Source: Cepaea nemoralis | Taxonomy: Eukaryota; Mollusca; Gastropoda; Stylommatophora; Helicidae | NCBI GenBank assembly: GCA_014155875.1 | Contig: JACEFZ010028298.1 | Span: forward strand, 1-64,000 | DNA: 64,000 nt | Direction of reading: 5' to 3' | Shown: piece by piece, positions 1-11,402 of the stretch | Layout of the letters: every line of letters starts with the position of its first letter | Numbering within the stretch: the stretch's first letter is position 1 | Program-made: the position numbers and the translations under genes | Notes under the pieces: generated by a model | The model's database searches: none | Told to the model about the DNA's origin: nothing | Seen by the model: only the letters and a program-made list of their open reading frames with translations

Positions 1-786
1 GCAAAAAGAATTACAATTCTGTCTTGGAAGGATTATTCACTCCTTCTCACTGTCATTCACAGAGTCTGCACCCTGATCATCTGTATCCGTAGTCACGACG
101 ATCGGTGATTGAGCTACGAACCACTCACTTGATGCAGCAGAGAGTGGAGTCCATACCACAATAAAGTCAGCACTTTCAGCTTGCCATCCAGGAGGCCAGG
201 AATATCAGATGAGTGGCTACCCACCCGTTTGCCACTGCACAGCAATCACAAATTGTCCGCTATTGGCTAGGAGTCTATGATTACATCCTCTAGCTGAACA
301 TAATCTTGTAGAAATTTCAGGGATCTGCGTATCTCTTATGTGTCAGTGAGTTCCCAGTGGGGCTCACGTAGTGTTATTTAGAATTAAACGCTATGTTATA
401 TTTGTAATTTTAACAACGGCGTCTGTCATTATAGAATTAGATTATAGAATCATCAGATTGTGTGACGAGTGAAAGGACTATATCTATACGTATAAATCTG
501 TCTTATCTCCTGTTGTGTGAGAATACATTAGGCAGTGGGTGCTCATTATTCATCCAGGCACGTTAGCAGGAATCATTTGACATACTGTCTTCGTTTGTTA
601 GTACAGTTAGTCGTCATAACTTTCCGCCTGGCACTGTTTAGAAGTAGTGATCCATTCTGGGACTTTGATAATCATTCTTCTAGAATTGCGAGCCATTTGA
701 TCGCTTCTTCAGCAGTGGTTGGATTCTCTATTCGTAGAAGTCTATTTAGTATCTACTTTGATCCAATTCCATCCTAGTAGTATACG
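1..786. other. No gene recognised
   Basis: No recognisable coding, RNA or repeat feature was found. The right end abuts a minus-strand Jockey-like reverse transcriptase remnant. Short open frames at 535-777 have no recognisable motif. Confidence 0.5.
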
Positions 787-1215
787 CTACGCGACAGTCA
801 CGACCGTCTCCACGTGGTCCTTGAAGGATAGGCTCCTGTCAAATGTGATCCCCAGATACTTCAGTTTTTTCTCTCTGCTGACATTTCTACCATCTATCGC
901 TAGGCTTGGGGCATCAGCTCTTACAATCCTGTTGTCCAGAGAGCACCACAAAACAGACGTCGTTTCCGGGTGGATGACAACACTCATTTCTGTGCACCAG
1001 TCAATCACTTCATCTACTGTCGCCTGTAACTCCTGGGATGTTTGCTCCCTATCTCTCCCCTGCCTATATTCAAGAATATCATCTGCAAATGTTAGTATTC
1101 TTCCAACCCCTGGTGCTTCTAGGTTTGCAATCTTGCTCGTATACACATTAAAGAGCACCGGTGAGACTGCAGATCCCTGTGGCAGTCCCGGTGGAGAATG
1201 GGGAGATGTGTGTAG
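787..1215 (-). pseudogene. Jockey/I-like LINE reverse transcriptase fragment
   Basis: On the minus strand the frame carries the RT palm motif FADD (TFADDILEYRQGRD), preceded by a QGS..SPVLFNVY-like block and followed by KLKYLGITFDRSLSFKDHVE. This is the order seen in Jockey/I-group LINE reverse transcriptases around the catalytic Asp pair. Only about 140 residues remain. The fragment is cut on its 5' side by a GT-rich tract and lost on its 3' side near 787. It is a dead fragment. The same family recurs at 14490-16760, 46129-47445 and 49745-51640. Confidence 0.85.
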
Positions 1216-1440
1216 GTGAGGTGTCTGTGGTGGGTGGGTAGATGTGTGTTTAGGGGGGGGGGGGGGAACTGTGGTGGGTGGGGAGATGTGTATAGGTGAG
1301 GATGTGTGTGGGTGTGGGATGTGTGGGTGGGGGTGGGTGGATGGGTGGAGAAATTATGTGTGCATGGGTGTGTGTGTGTGTGTGGGTGGGTGGATGGGGG
1401 GTGTGGGGTGGGTGGGAATTGTGGGGTGGGTGGAGGTTGT
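1200..1440. repeat. GT/GGTGG-rich simple repeat
   Basis: Degenerate tract of GTGGGTGGGTAGATGTGTGT-like units with a run of 14 G. The low-complexity proline/histidine or glycine/cysteine frames on both strands arise from the repeat and are not genes. Confidence 0.85.
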
Positions 1441-1659
1441 GTCTCATAACATGGAATATGCATTGTTTATGTCTAGAGCATTCATTTGACAATAGTTTTT
1501 CCTATGTGAATGTATTATGCACTATTGATGAACGAAAGTTGAGTGATTTTTTTTCCAATTTGTTACCCTTTGAAAATAAAGTCCGTTTTATTTTCGTTCG
1601 TTCGGCTTTTGTTGAATCGGATATAAAGTATAAAATACAGAAGAACGGTTTGCTAATAA

Positions 1660-1812
1660 TGCCGAGTTCTCATTCTCTCTCGGGTTCGGATCCTAGTTAA
1701 GGTGTGGTTTTTTTGTCTGTCGGGGGCAAAATGAGAACCCAAACTTGTTCGCGGCGACTGCACTAGCCAGGTGGCCTTAATTCCTAAGGCTCAAGACACC
1801 TGCCATGGATTT
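1660..1812 (+). repeat. tRNA-derived SINE, family 1 (partial)
   Basis: A B-box-like GGGTTCGGATCC is followed by a diagnostic tail: TGTCGGGGGCAAAA, then GCGGCGACTGCACTAGCCAGG and GGCCTTAATTCCTAAGGCTCA. The same tail occurs at 30446-30670 (+) and 58130-58345 (-). The A-box side of the head is not clear here, so this is a 5'-truncated copy. Confidence 0.7.
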
Positions 1813-2246
1813 GGCGTGGATCAAAGTACTACTCAGTGCAGGTGACCTAGAGTCTTGCACATTTCAGTGACAGACGTGAAGATCGAGTGGATTGTGAACC
1901 ACTCTGCCGGAGGTAAGCGGAGCGAAGGTCAAGCACGGACTACAGGTCCGTGAGAGATCATTCACGTCTGGACCGCGTTCGAGGTCGGACGGAGAATGGC
2001 ACATGGCAGAGATCCATCTGGCCGCCACGTTTGTACACATGGAACGTTTTTGAATCTGTGGACGAATGTCTATGTCAGTGATTGTTCGAGCGACAGATAT
2101 ACAAGATAGAGATCGACTGCAAGTATTGTTGTTTTAGTGACATTGATGTGACATGGGTTTTAAAAGAAAGACAGAATACACCGTGTGAAAACAGATGCCG
2201 TTGTCGTGTTATGAAGAAGTTATTGTTAGTGTAGTGTTGACTGTTA
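1813..2246. other. Unassigned sequence before Helitron A
   Basis: Moderately GC-rich and not low complexity, but I recognise neither coding motifs nor a repeat. It ends at the host A that precedes the Helitron 5' terminus. Confidence 0.4.
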
Positions 2247-2826
2247 TCTATATATATAAAACAAAGTGTATGTATGTATGTATGTCCTTTATTTTTTCGC
2301 TAACGGCCCATCCGATTGAGATGAAATTTTCTACACGTCTTCCTTTCATTCCAGAGCTGCCAACTGTGATATTTTTTTAGTGTGAAATCGCCTGCTTACT
2401 CAGTATTATTTCATTTTTCATTTTTCATTAAAATTTATATATAGCTAAGGGACTTAACTCTAGAAAAAGTTATTTCAAGGGGCATAACTTTTAATAACAT
2501 TGTTGTATAACTTATGGTCATATTGTTGTATCGTCTTCAAAGATTTATAAACTCTTTGTCTATAGTTATGTACCGGCATATGAGATATAATAAATAATGA
2601 TACAATCTTTTAGACATTTTCAAAGTTTACATAAAAATAATGCATAATGCATAACATTGTAACTCATCTTTCTCTGCTTAAGAAATTATCTTAAAGATGT
2701 TGAACAATATCATCGCATCTTTAGTGTTTTCCGCCATCATATCGGCACGATTCGCTTGACAGCACTTCTCAGCGCTATCAAGCCAAGACGCCTTACACAT
2801 TTCAAGCAGCCTGATACGGAAGGAAA

Positions 2827-3096
2827 ATGGCACGTCGTAATAGCACAAAGAAACAAGCAGCTTCCAAGATGCATAGTGAGAAAACCGACCAGACTATCAA
2901 GAAGACGAACCTGCCTTTGGAGAGTCTGCATGCAAGCTGTAATAAAGTATCTGAACCTACAGTCAATGAAACTACCAATAAGAAGAGCGACGACTACCCA
3001 CAGACGAACACAAAAACTTGTGAGAGGAAGGAGGACCAAGACACAGAATCAGAAACACTGATTCAAACACAGTCAGATGGGTGGTCAAGCGGCTAA
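2827..3096 (+). CDS. Hypothetical charged ORF inside Helitron A
   Basis: An 89-residue Lys/Ser/Thr-rich frame starts at an ATG (MARRNSTKKQAASK). It is followed in another frame by a helix-prone stretch MELTDEQIQKQLQEENLHVN (3099-3158). I do not recognise it. It could be a decayed N-terminal piece of a Helitron-encoded protein, or chance. No promoter is evident, and a different frame is open on the opposite strand. Confidence 0.25.
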   Translation: MARRNSTKKQAASKMHSEKTDQTIKKTNLPLESLHASCNKVSEPTVNETTNKKSDDYPQTNTKTCERKEDQDTESETLIQTQSDGWSSG

Positions 3097-3242
3097 AAAT
3101 GGAGCTTACTGATGAACAAATACAGAAGCAGCTGCAGGAAGAAAATCTTCACGTCAACATTTTGAAGGCAGAGCGGATTTCTTACCTACTCAGAATTAAA
3201 TGAGATGCTCCACACCAGGACTGGGCGAACCCGGCCGGGTCA

Positions 3243-3552
<310 letters not shown>

Positions 3553-3679
3553 TAGTCGGTAACGGGAACGAGAACTTATATGACTACTTATATGAATTAA
3601 ATGAGATGCTCCCCACCAGGGACTGGGCGAAGCCGGGCCGGGTCAGCTAGTGTGATATATACGTGGTGATTAAGAGGTC

Positions 3680-4345
3680 GACCAAGTAAAGGCATTCGAT
3701 AGAGTAGATAGAAACAAGCTGTGGGAAATCCTTAAACAATATGGAGAAAGTACACATCTAATAAACCTATGTAGAAGTTTATACAACAACAGTGAATGCA
3801 TAGTGAGAGCAACTGGGGGACACTCAGAACCCTTCACCATAAGATCTGGAGTACGACACAGGTTGTGTCCTGTCCCCTCTCTTGTTCATAACATATATAG
3901 ACAACCATATGTAAGAAACCAGCCAAGCAGAGACCAGCAAGAATACCGCATGACGAGAACACAGAAGAAGAACCATCTGCAAATCTAACCATTAGAGAAC
4001 TCCTGTTTGCGGATGACCAAGCACTTATAGCAAAATCAGAAGCTGAATTACAAGACCACATGAGTAGTCTAAACGAAATGTGTAGGGAACATAACATGAA
4101 ATCAGCACAAGCAAACAGAGGTAATGACATCTAACTAAAGAAGAACAAACAACAACAATTCACCTAAACGAACATCCCTTGAAACAAGTAAAGAGTTTTC
4201 AAGTACCTAGGAAGTATAATATCATCAAATGGCAGATCAGAAGACGAGATCGAAAATAGGTGCAATAAGGCAAATCAACTCATTGGACAAATGGCACCAA
4301 TACTAAAGAATGAATCACCCAAAATAAACGAGAAGTAGATTGTGA
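3680..4345 (+). pseudogene. RTE-like LINE reverse transcriptase fragment
   Basis: Reading across frames gives KAFDRVDRNKLWEILKQYG, then SGVRHRLCPVPSL (degenerate GVRQGC.LSPLLF block), LLFADDQALIAKSE (catalytic FADD) and VFKYLGSIISSNGRSEDEIE. These are consecutive RT blocks of an RTE-type element. Stops and frameshifts break the frame and neither end is present. Confidence 0.85.
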
Positions 4346-4737
4346 GCTTTACTAAAACACGACTACAAGAGACAAATTGGACGTTGCGGCCAAAGCCTTC
4401 GTCAGCACAGGACAAACAAATACAAACCAACACAAAACTACATGAAACACACTATGACAATATTAAACTATTAAACTAATTAAAATTAAATGTACTCATC
4501 TGAATTCTGTGTCCTGGCTTGGAAAGTCTGACACGCGTAGGGCGCCAGTGGATCAATAGACCGGACAGGGAGAAATTCTAGGGAGGAAATACAAAAAGAG
4601 GGGGGGGGGAGGGAGGTGACGTTCTGAAAATATGGTGAAGGGGTGCACAGGCCAAAAAAAGTTGAGAACCACTGCTTTATATTATCAAATACTGCAAAAA
4701 CCGTGAGCTATGAGACTTTTCTGTGTTGTACTTTATA
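4346..4737. other. Unassigned spacer, possible Penelope-like terminal remnant
   Basis: No coding sequence. The segment near 4379-4420 (GGACGTTGCGGCCAAAGCCTTCGTCAGCAC split over two pieces) resembles the stretch at 31036-31075 (GACATTTCAATTTTATAAATCTTCATCAGG). That type of sequence is seen at termini of some Penelope-like elements. Assignment is weak. Confidence 0.25.
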
Positions 4738-7700
4738 CCGTCATCTACTGCCTGTAGTTCCACTTTATACCGTCATCTACTGCCTGTAGTTCCACTTTAT
4801 ACCGTCATTACTGCCTGTAGTTCCACTTTATACCGTCATTACTGCCTGTAGTTCCACTTTATACCGTCATCTACTGCCTGTAGTTCCACTTCTATACGTC
4901 ATCTACTGCCTGTAGTTCCCACTTTATATCGTCATCTACTGCCTGTAGTTCCACTTTATAATCGTCATCTACTGCCTGTAGTTCCACTTTTATACCGTCA
5001 TTACTGCCTGTAGTCTCCACTTTATATCTTCATCTACTGCCTGTAGTCCACTTTTATCCAGTCATCTACTGCCTGTAGTTCCCACTTTATACCGTCATCT
5101 ACTGCCTGTAGTTCCACTTTATACCCGTCATCTACTGCCTGTAGTTCCACTTTATACGTCAACTACTGCCTGTAGTTCCACTTTATATCGTCATCTACTG
5201 CCTGTAGTTCCACTTTATATCGTCATATACTGCCTGTAGTTCCACTTTATACCGTCATCTACTGCCTGTAGTTCCCACTTTATACCGTCATCTACTGCTG
5301 TAGTTCCACTTTATATCGTCATCTACTGCCTGTAGTTCCACTTTATATCGTCATCTACTGCCTGTAGTTCCACTTTAATACCGTCATCTACTGCCTGTAG
5401 TTCCACTTTATACGGTCATCTACTGCCTGTAGTTCCACTTTATATCGTCATCACTGCCTGTAGTTCCACTTTATATCGTCATCTATGCCTGTAGTCACTT
5501 TATACCGTCATCTACTGCCTTGTCGTTCCACTTTATATCGTCATCTACTGCCTGTAGTTCCACTTTTATACCGTCATATACTGCCTGTGAGTTCCACTTA
5601 TTAACGTCATCTTACTGCCTGTAGTTCCACTTTATACCGTCATTCTACTGCCTGTAGTTCCACTTTATACCGTCATCTACTGCTGCCTAGAGTTCCACTT
5701 ATATCGTCATCTACTGCCTGTAGTTCCACTTTATACCGTCATCTACTGCTGTTAGTTCCACCTTTATACCGTCATCTACTGCCTGTAGTTCCACTTTATA
5801 TCTTCATCTACTGCCTGTAGTTCCACTTTATATCGTCATCTCTACTGCCTGTAGTTCCACTTATATCGTCATCTATGCCTGTAGTTCCACTTTATACCGT
5901 CATCTACTGCCTGTAGTTCCATTTATACCGTCATCTACTGCCTGTAGTTCCACTTTATATCGTCATCTACTGCCTGTAGTTCCATTTATATCGTCATCTA
6001 CTGCCTGTAGTTCCACTTTAATCGTCATCTACTGCTGTAGTTTCCACTTTATACGTCATCTACTGCCTGTATTCCACTTTATTATCGTCATCTACTGCCT
6101 GTAGTTCCACTTATTATCGTCATCTATGCCTGTAGTTCCACTTTATATCGTCATCTACTGCCGTAGTTCCACTTTATATCGTCATCTACTGCCTGTAGTC
6201 TCCACTTTATACCGTCATCTACTGCTGTTAGTTCCACTTTATATCGTCATCTACGCCTGTAGTTCCACTTTATATCGTCATCTACTGCGTAGTTCCACTT
6301 TATACGTCATCTACTGCCCGTAGTTCCACCTATACCCGTCATCTACTGCTGTAGTTCCACTTTATACCGTCATCTACTGCCTGTAGTTCCACTTATACCG
6401 TCATCTACTGCCTGTAGTTCCACTTTATATCGTCATCTAATGCTGTAGTTCCACTTTATATCGTCATCTACTGCCTGTAGTTCCACTTTATATCGTCATC
6501 TACTGTCTGTAGTTCCACTTTATATCGTCATCTACTGCCTGTAGTTCACTTTATATCGTCATTCTACTGCCTGTAGTTCCACTTTATATCGTCATCTACT
6601 GCCTGTAGTTCCACTTTTATATCGTCATCTACTGCCTGTAGTTCCACTTTATATCGTCATTACTGCCTGTAGTTCCACTTTATATCGTATCTACTGCCTG
6701 TAGTTCCACTTTATATCGTCATTCTACTGCCGGAAGTTCCACTTTATACCGTCATCTACTGCCTGTAGTTCCATTTTATACGTCATCTACTGCCTGTAGT
6801 TCCCACCTTTATACCGTCATCTTACTGCCTGTAGTTCCACTTATATACCGTCATCTACTGCCTGTAGTTCCACTTTATATCGTCATCTACGCCTGTAGTC
6901 CACTTATATCGTCATCTACTGCCTGTAGTTCCACTTTATATCTTTCATCTACTGACTGTAGTTCCACTTTCTATCGTCCATCTACTGCCTGTTAGTTCCA
7001 CTTTATATCGTCATGAACTGCCTGTAGTTCCACTTTATACCGTTCATCTACTGCCTGTAGTCCACTTTATATCGTCATCTACTGCCTGTAGTTCCACTTT
7101 ATATCGTCATCTACTGCATGTAGTTCCACTTATATCGTCATCTACTGCCTGTAGTTCCACTTTATACGTCATCTACTGCCTGTAGTTCACTTTATACCGT
7201 GCATCTACTGCTGTAGTTCACTTTATACGTCATCTACTGCCTTGTAGTTCCCACTATATTACCGTCATCTACTGCCTGTAGTTCCACTTATATCGTCATC
7301 TACTGCCTGTAGTTCCATTATATCATCATCTACTGCCTGTAGTTCCACTTTATACCGTCATCTACTGCCTGTAGTTCCACTTTATATCGTCATCTACTGC
7401 CTGTAGTTCCACTTTATACCGTCATCGACTGCCTGTAGTTCCACTTATACCGTCATCTACTGCCTGTGGTTCCACTTTATATCGTCATCACTGCCTTTAG
7501 TCCACTTTATATCGTCACTACTGCCTGTAGTTCCACTTTATATCCGTCATCTACTGCCTGTAGTTCCACTTATATCGTCATCTACTGCTGTAGTTCCACT
7601 TTATATCGTCTCTACTGCCTGTATGTCCACTTTATATCGTCATCTACTGCCTGTAGTTCACTTTATACGTCATCTACTGCCTGTAGTTCCACTTTATATC

Positions 7701-9553
7701 GTCATCTACTGCCTGTAGTTCCCACTTTATATCGTCATCTACTGCCTGTAGTTCCACTTTATATCGTCATCTACTGCCTGTAGTTCCACTTTATATCGTC
7801 ATCTACTGCTGTAGTTCCACTTTTATATCGTCATCTACTGCCTGTAGTTTCCACTTTATATCGTCATCGACTGCCTGTAGTTCCACTTTATACCGTCATC
7901 TACTGCCTGTAGTTCCACTTTATAACCGTCATCTACTGCCTGTAGTTCCACCTTTATACCCGTCATCTACTGCCTGTAGTTCCACTTTATATCGTCATCT
8001 ACTGCCTGTAGTTCCACTTTATATCGTCATCTACTGCCTGTAGTTCCACTTTATATCGTCATCTACTGCCTGTAGTTCCACTTTATATCGTCATCTACTG
8101 CCTGTAGTTCCACTTTATATCGTCATCTACTGCCTGTAGTTCCACTTTATATCGTCATCTACTGCCTGTAGTTCCACTTTATATCGTCATCTACTGCCTG
8201 TAGTTCCACTTTATATTGTCATCTACTGCCTGTAGTTCCACTTTATATCGTCATCTACTGCCTGTAGTTCCACTTTATATCGTCATCTACTGCCTGTAGT
8301 TCCACTTTATACCGTCATCTACTGCCTGTAGTTCCACTTTATACCGTCATCTACTGCCTGTAGTTCCACTTTATATCTCATCTACTGCCTGTAGTTCCAC
8401 TTTATATCGTCATCTACTGCCTGTAGTTCCACTTTATATCGTCATCTACTGCCTGTAGTTTCCACTTTATACCGTCATCTACTGCCTGTAGTTCCACTTT
8501 ATATCGTCATCTACTGCCTGTAGTTCCACTTTATATCGTCATCTACTGCCTGTAGTTCCACTTTATATCGTCATCTACTGCCTGTAGTTCCACTTTATAC
8601 CGTCATCTACTGCCTGTAGTTCCACTTTATACCGTCATCTACTGCCTGTAGTTCCACTTTATATCGTCATCTACTGCCTGTAGTTCCACTTTATATCGTC
8701 ATCTACTGCCTGTAGTTCCACTTTATATCGTCATCTACTGCCTGTAGTTCCACTTTATATCGTCATCTACTGCCTGTAGTTCCACTTTATATCGTCATCT
8801 ACTGCCTGTAGTTCCACTTTATATCGTCATCGACTGCCTGTAGTTCCACTTTATACCGTCATCTACTGCCTGTAGTTCCACTTTATATCGTCATCTACTG
8901 CCTGTAGTTCCACTTTATATCGTCATCTACTGCCTGTAGTTCCACTTTATATCGTCATCTACTGCCTGTAGTTCCACTTTATACCGTCATCTACTGCCTG
9001 TAGTTCCACTTTATACCGTCATCTACTGCCTGTAGTTCCACTTTATATCGTCATCTACTGCCTGTAGTTCCACTTTATACCGTCATCTACTGCCTGTAGT
9101 TCCACTTTATATCGTCATCTTACTGCCTGTAGTTCCACTTTATATCGTCATCTACTGCCTGTAGTTCCACTTTATACCCGTCATCTACTGCCTGTAGTTC
9201 CACTTTATATCGTCATCTACTGCCTGTAGTTCCACTTTATATCGTCATCTACTGCCTGTAGTTCCACTTTATACCGTCATCCACTTGCTTGTAGTTCCAC
9301 TTTATATCGTCATCTACTGCCTGTAGTTCCACTTTATACCGTCATCTACTGCCTGTAGTTCCACTTTATACCGTCATCGACTGCCTGTAGTTCCACTTTA
9401 TACCGTCATCGACTGCCTGTAGTTCCACTTTATACCGTCATCGACTGCCTGTAGTTCCACTTTATACCGTCATCGACTGCCTGTAGTTCCACTTTATACC
9501 GTCATCGACTGCCTGTAGTTCCACTTTATACCGTCATCGACTGCCTGTAGTTC
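4738..9553. repeat. 32-bp satellite array (~150 copies)
   Basis: Head-to-tail units of CTGCCTGTAGTTCCACTTTA followed by TAYCGTCATCTA, period 32, where Y is C or T. Left of about 7930 most units carry single-base insertions or deletions. From about 7960 to 9370 units are nearly identical. The last six or so units (9370-9550) share a TCGACTGCC variant. No coding content; the open frames at 6126-6323 and 7466-7783 are periodic translations. Confidence 0.97.
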
Positions 9554-9850
9554 CTGGCGTTGTAGGACAGGGGGGGTTGCCATATGCGGGATATGTGTTC
9601 GGATGGCATGACCGCTGTTAACATGTAGGAGGTGCTAACATGAGCGCACTGTATTGCCATGGAGCGAAATGAATCACAAATGATTCGGCTATTCTGTGTT
9701 GCCGATCGGTGAGATGATGTTAATTGCTAACGAATTAGGGCACCTATAACTTTTGACATAAGTCACTCTACTGTCTCCAGGTAGATAGGGCATATGTAAT
9801 ATTCATGTTCTATTATTGTTCTTATTTGCCCTGGAGTTGATGGCTAATAA
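9554..9850. other. Unassigned spacer
   Basis: Unique-looking sequence between the satellite and an RTE 3' end. No motif recognised. Confidence 0.4.
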
Positions 9851-10135
9851 TACTCTTTCTCATCTCATCTCATCATGTTGCTCTTGTACCTTGCGGTGTC
9901 GAGGTGAAGTATAAACTTCGTGAGAGTGCCCGATTATGGGCTTCATATATCGATATTCCCATGGACTCTGCTATTCCATCCGTCCAACGTTTACGTGGTC
10001 GGCCTCTTCCTCTGTTTCCATCTGGTCTGTACATCATTGCTTGTTGTGGTATGCTGTTGACTGGTAACCTTCTTGCATGGCCAAACCATTTGACTTGCTG
10101 CTTTCTAATAAAATCTACACATTCCACACCTTGCA
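9850..10135 (-). pseudogene. RTE-like LINE 3' end with GATGA tail
   Basis: The minus frame reads FIRKQQVKWFGHARRLPVN, then GRGRPRKRWTDGI and a short C-terminus. This is the conserved carboxyl region of RTE-like polyproteins (WFGH.RR ... GRPR.RW.D). The element ends in a GATGAGATGAGATGAG tail on its sense strand (9855-9876). It is 5'-truncated to under 300 bp. Confidence 0.85.
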
Positions 10136-10139
10136 GACC

Positions 10140-10435
10140 TTGTTAGTTAGTTAGTTACTTAGTTAGTTAGTTAGTTAGTTAGTTGGTTGGTTTGTTGGTT
10201 GGTTGGTTTGTTAGTTAGTTAGTTAGTTAGTCAGTTAATTAACTAGTAAGTTAGTTAGTTAGTTAGATAGTTAGTTAGTTAGTTAGTTGGTTAGTTGGTT
10301 GGTTAATTGGTCTGTCGGTCGGTCGGTCGGTTGGTCGATTGGTCAGTTGGTCGGTTGGTCAGTTGGTTAATCAGTCAGTCAGTCAGTCATTCAGTCAGTC
10401 AGTCAGTCAGTCAGTCAGTCAGTCATACAGACCAT
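10140..10435 (-). repeat. TTAG/TTGG/GTCA tetranucleotide tract
   Basis: Blocks of (GTTA)n, (GTTG)n, (GGTC)n and (AGTC)n. The tract abuts the 3' end of the minus-strand Jockey-like fragment at 10436-10990. Similar short tails follow the same LINE type at 26310 and 45650, so it is probably an expanded LINE tail. Confidence 0.85.
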
Positions 10436-10990
10436 TCAGTCCATAAGTACTCGGATTCCCTCCTAAGCCAGTTCTGTGTTTGTTGGTTTGTCAATCTTCT
10501 TTGGCGTCCTGCATAGTGTTCTTATTTGGCGACACCTCTTTTAATTTGCTGTTCTGGCAGTCTGACCATTGTTGTAGATTCGCAGTTCTCGCAAAAGTCT
10601 TATTTCTCGTAGAGCATTCAGAATGTCAGCCTGGTCCATGGCGCGTCCCCCCTCCACATTAGCCTTACCTGCGAGCTCTTCAGCCCCCTCATTTCCTTGT
10701 ACTCCCGCATGCCATGGCACGAAGATGAAACTAATCTTTGTCAGCCGAGACCGCTCCAGAGACAGCAACCACTCTCTTTTGATCCACCCCGTCTCTATCC
10801 TCTTGAGCCTGCTCGCTGAGTCGCTAAGGAAACGTGCCCTATTAAATGTCTGTGTCTGGAGCCATGTTACTACTTTACTTACTGCCATGACTTCTAGTCA
10901 GGCTACTTGTGGTCTCAACAAAAGCACCAGAGTCCTCCTTCACAATTCTATCTCCAGCCCGCGCCGTTAACGCCCATGAGCTTCTCACAT
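10436..10990 (-). pseudogene. Jockey/I-like LINE RNase H domain and 3' end
   Basis: The minus strand encodes an RNase H region. RSSWALTARAGDRIVKEDSGA (frameshifted, near 10990-10890) is followed by EVMAVSKVVTWL, LSDSASRLKRIETG and IFVPWHAGVQGNEGAEELAG. The usual PGHAGV..NE.AD motif is altered to PWHAG and GAEELAG. The YTDGS strand is missing, so the fragment is truncated and inactive. A non-coding 3' end reaches the tetranucleotide tail. Confidence 0.8.
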
Positions 10991-11330
10991 GTCGAACGAC
11001 CGAGATGTTTACATCTAATACTCTTAGACATCAGAACCATGCAGCAAACAAGTTATTGCGCCGTATCAATCTATCGCGCCATGGCAGTAGCCTAGATCAT
11101 TTTTTACAAATCCGTGAATTGGAACATACAATAACCACACAGGCGGGCGAGCGTGGGTATATGGTGTTAATCTCATATTTCCATAGATCAGTCGGCACTC
11201 GTTGTGTAACCTAAATATCATACCATCAAACTTTTCTTTCCGTGGCATTTCTTCGTACATATGTAAGGCCGGCTCGAAGAAGGAGCCCTTACAACAGAAA
11301 AAAATGAGCCTCCTTTATGGAAATTTAAAC
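10991..11330. other. Unassigned spacer
   Basis: No recognisable coding or repeat content between the RNase H fragment and a tRNA-like segment. Confidence 0.35.
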
Positions 11331-11402
11331 AAACGACTACCGGTCGGGTAGGCTCCCGTGCTAACCACTGGGCCACGACGGCGTTCACACCTCGTTATAA
11401 AG
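11328..11402 (-). repeat. tRNA-like SINE head
   Basis: The minus strand reads CGTCGTGGCCCAGTGGTTAGC, a good RNA polymerase III A-box context (TGGCCCAGTGG), followed by ACGGGAGCCTACCCGACCGG. No B-box of good quality is visible, so this is more likely a SINE head remnant than a tRNA gene. Confidence 0.45.

Noticed and set aside
1244..1700. Pro/His-rich and Gly/Cys-rich proteins on both strands
   Set aside because: Both are frames of a GT/GGTGG simple repeat.
2737..3039. 100-residue minus-strand frame with hydrophobic start
   Set aside because: It overlaps a plus frame in Helitron A, has no motif, and is likely a shadow.
4738..9553. CRISPR-like array of regular repeats
   Set aside because: The repeats are directly contiguous 32-bp units with no unique spacers and the context is eukaryotic; it is a satellite.
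11328..11402. Functional tRNA gene
   Set aside because: Only an A-box-like stretch is present; no complete cloverleaf or good B-box.
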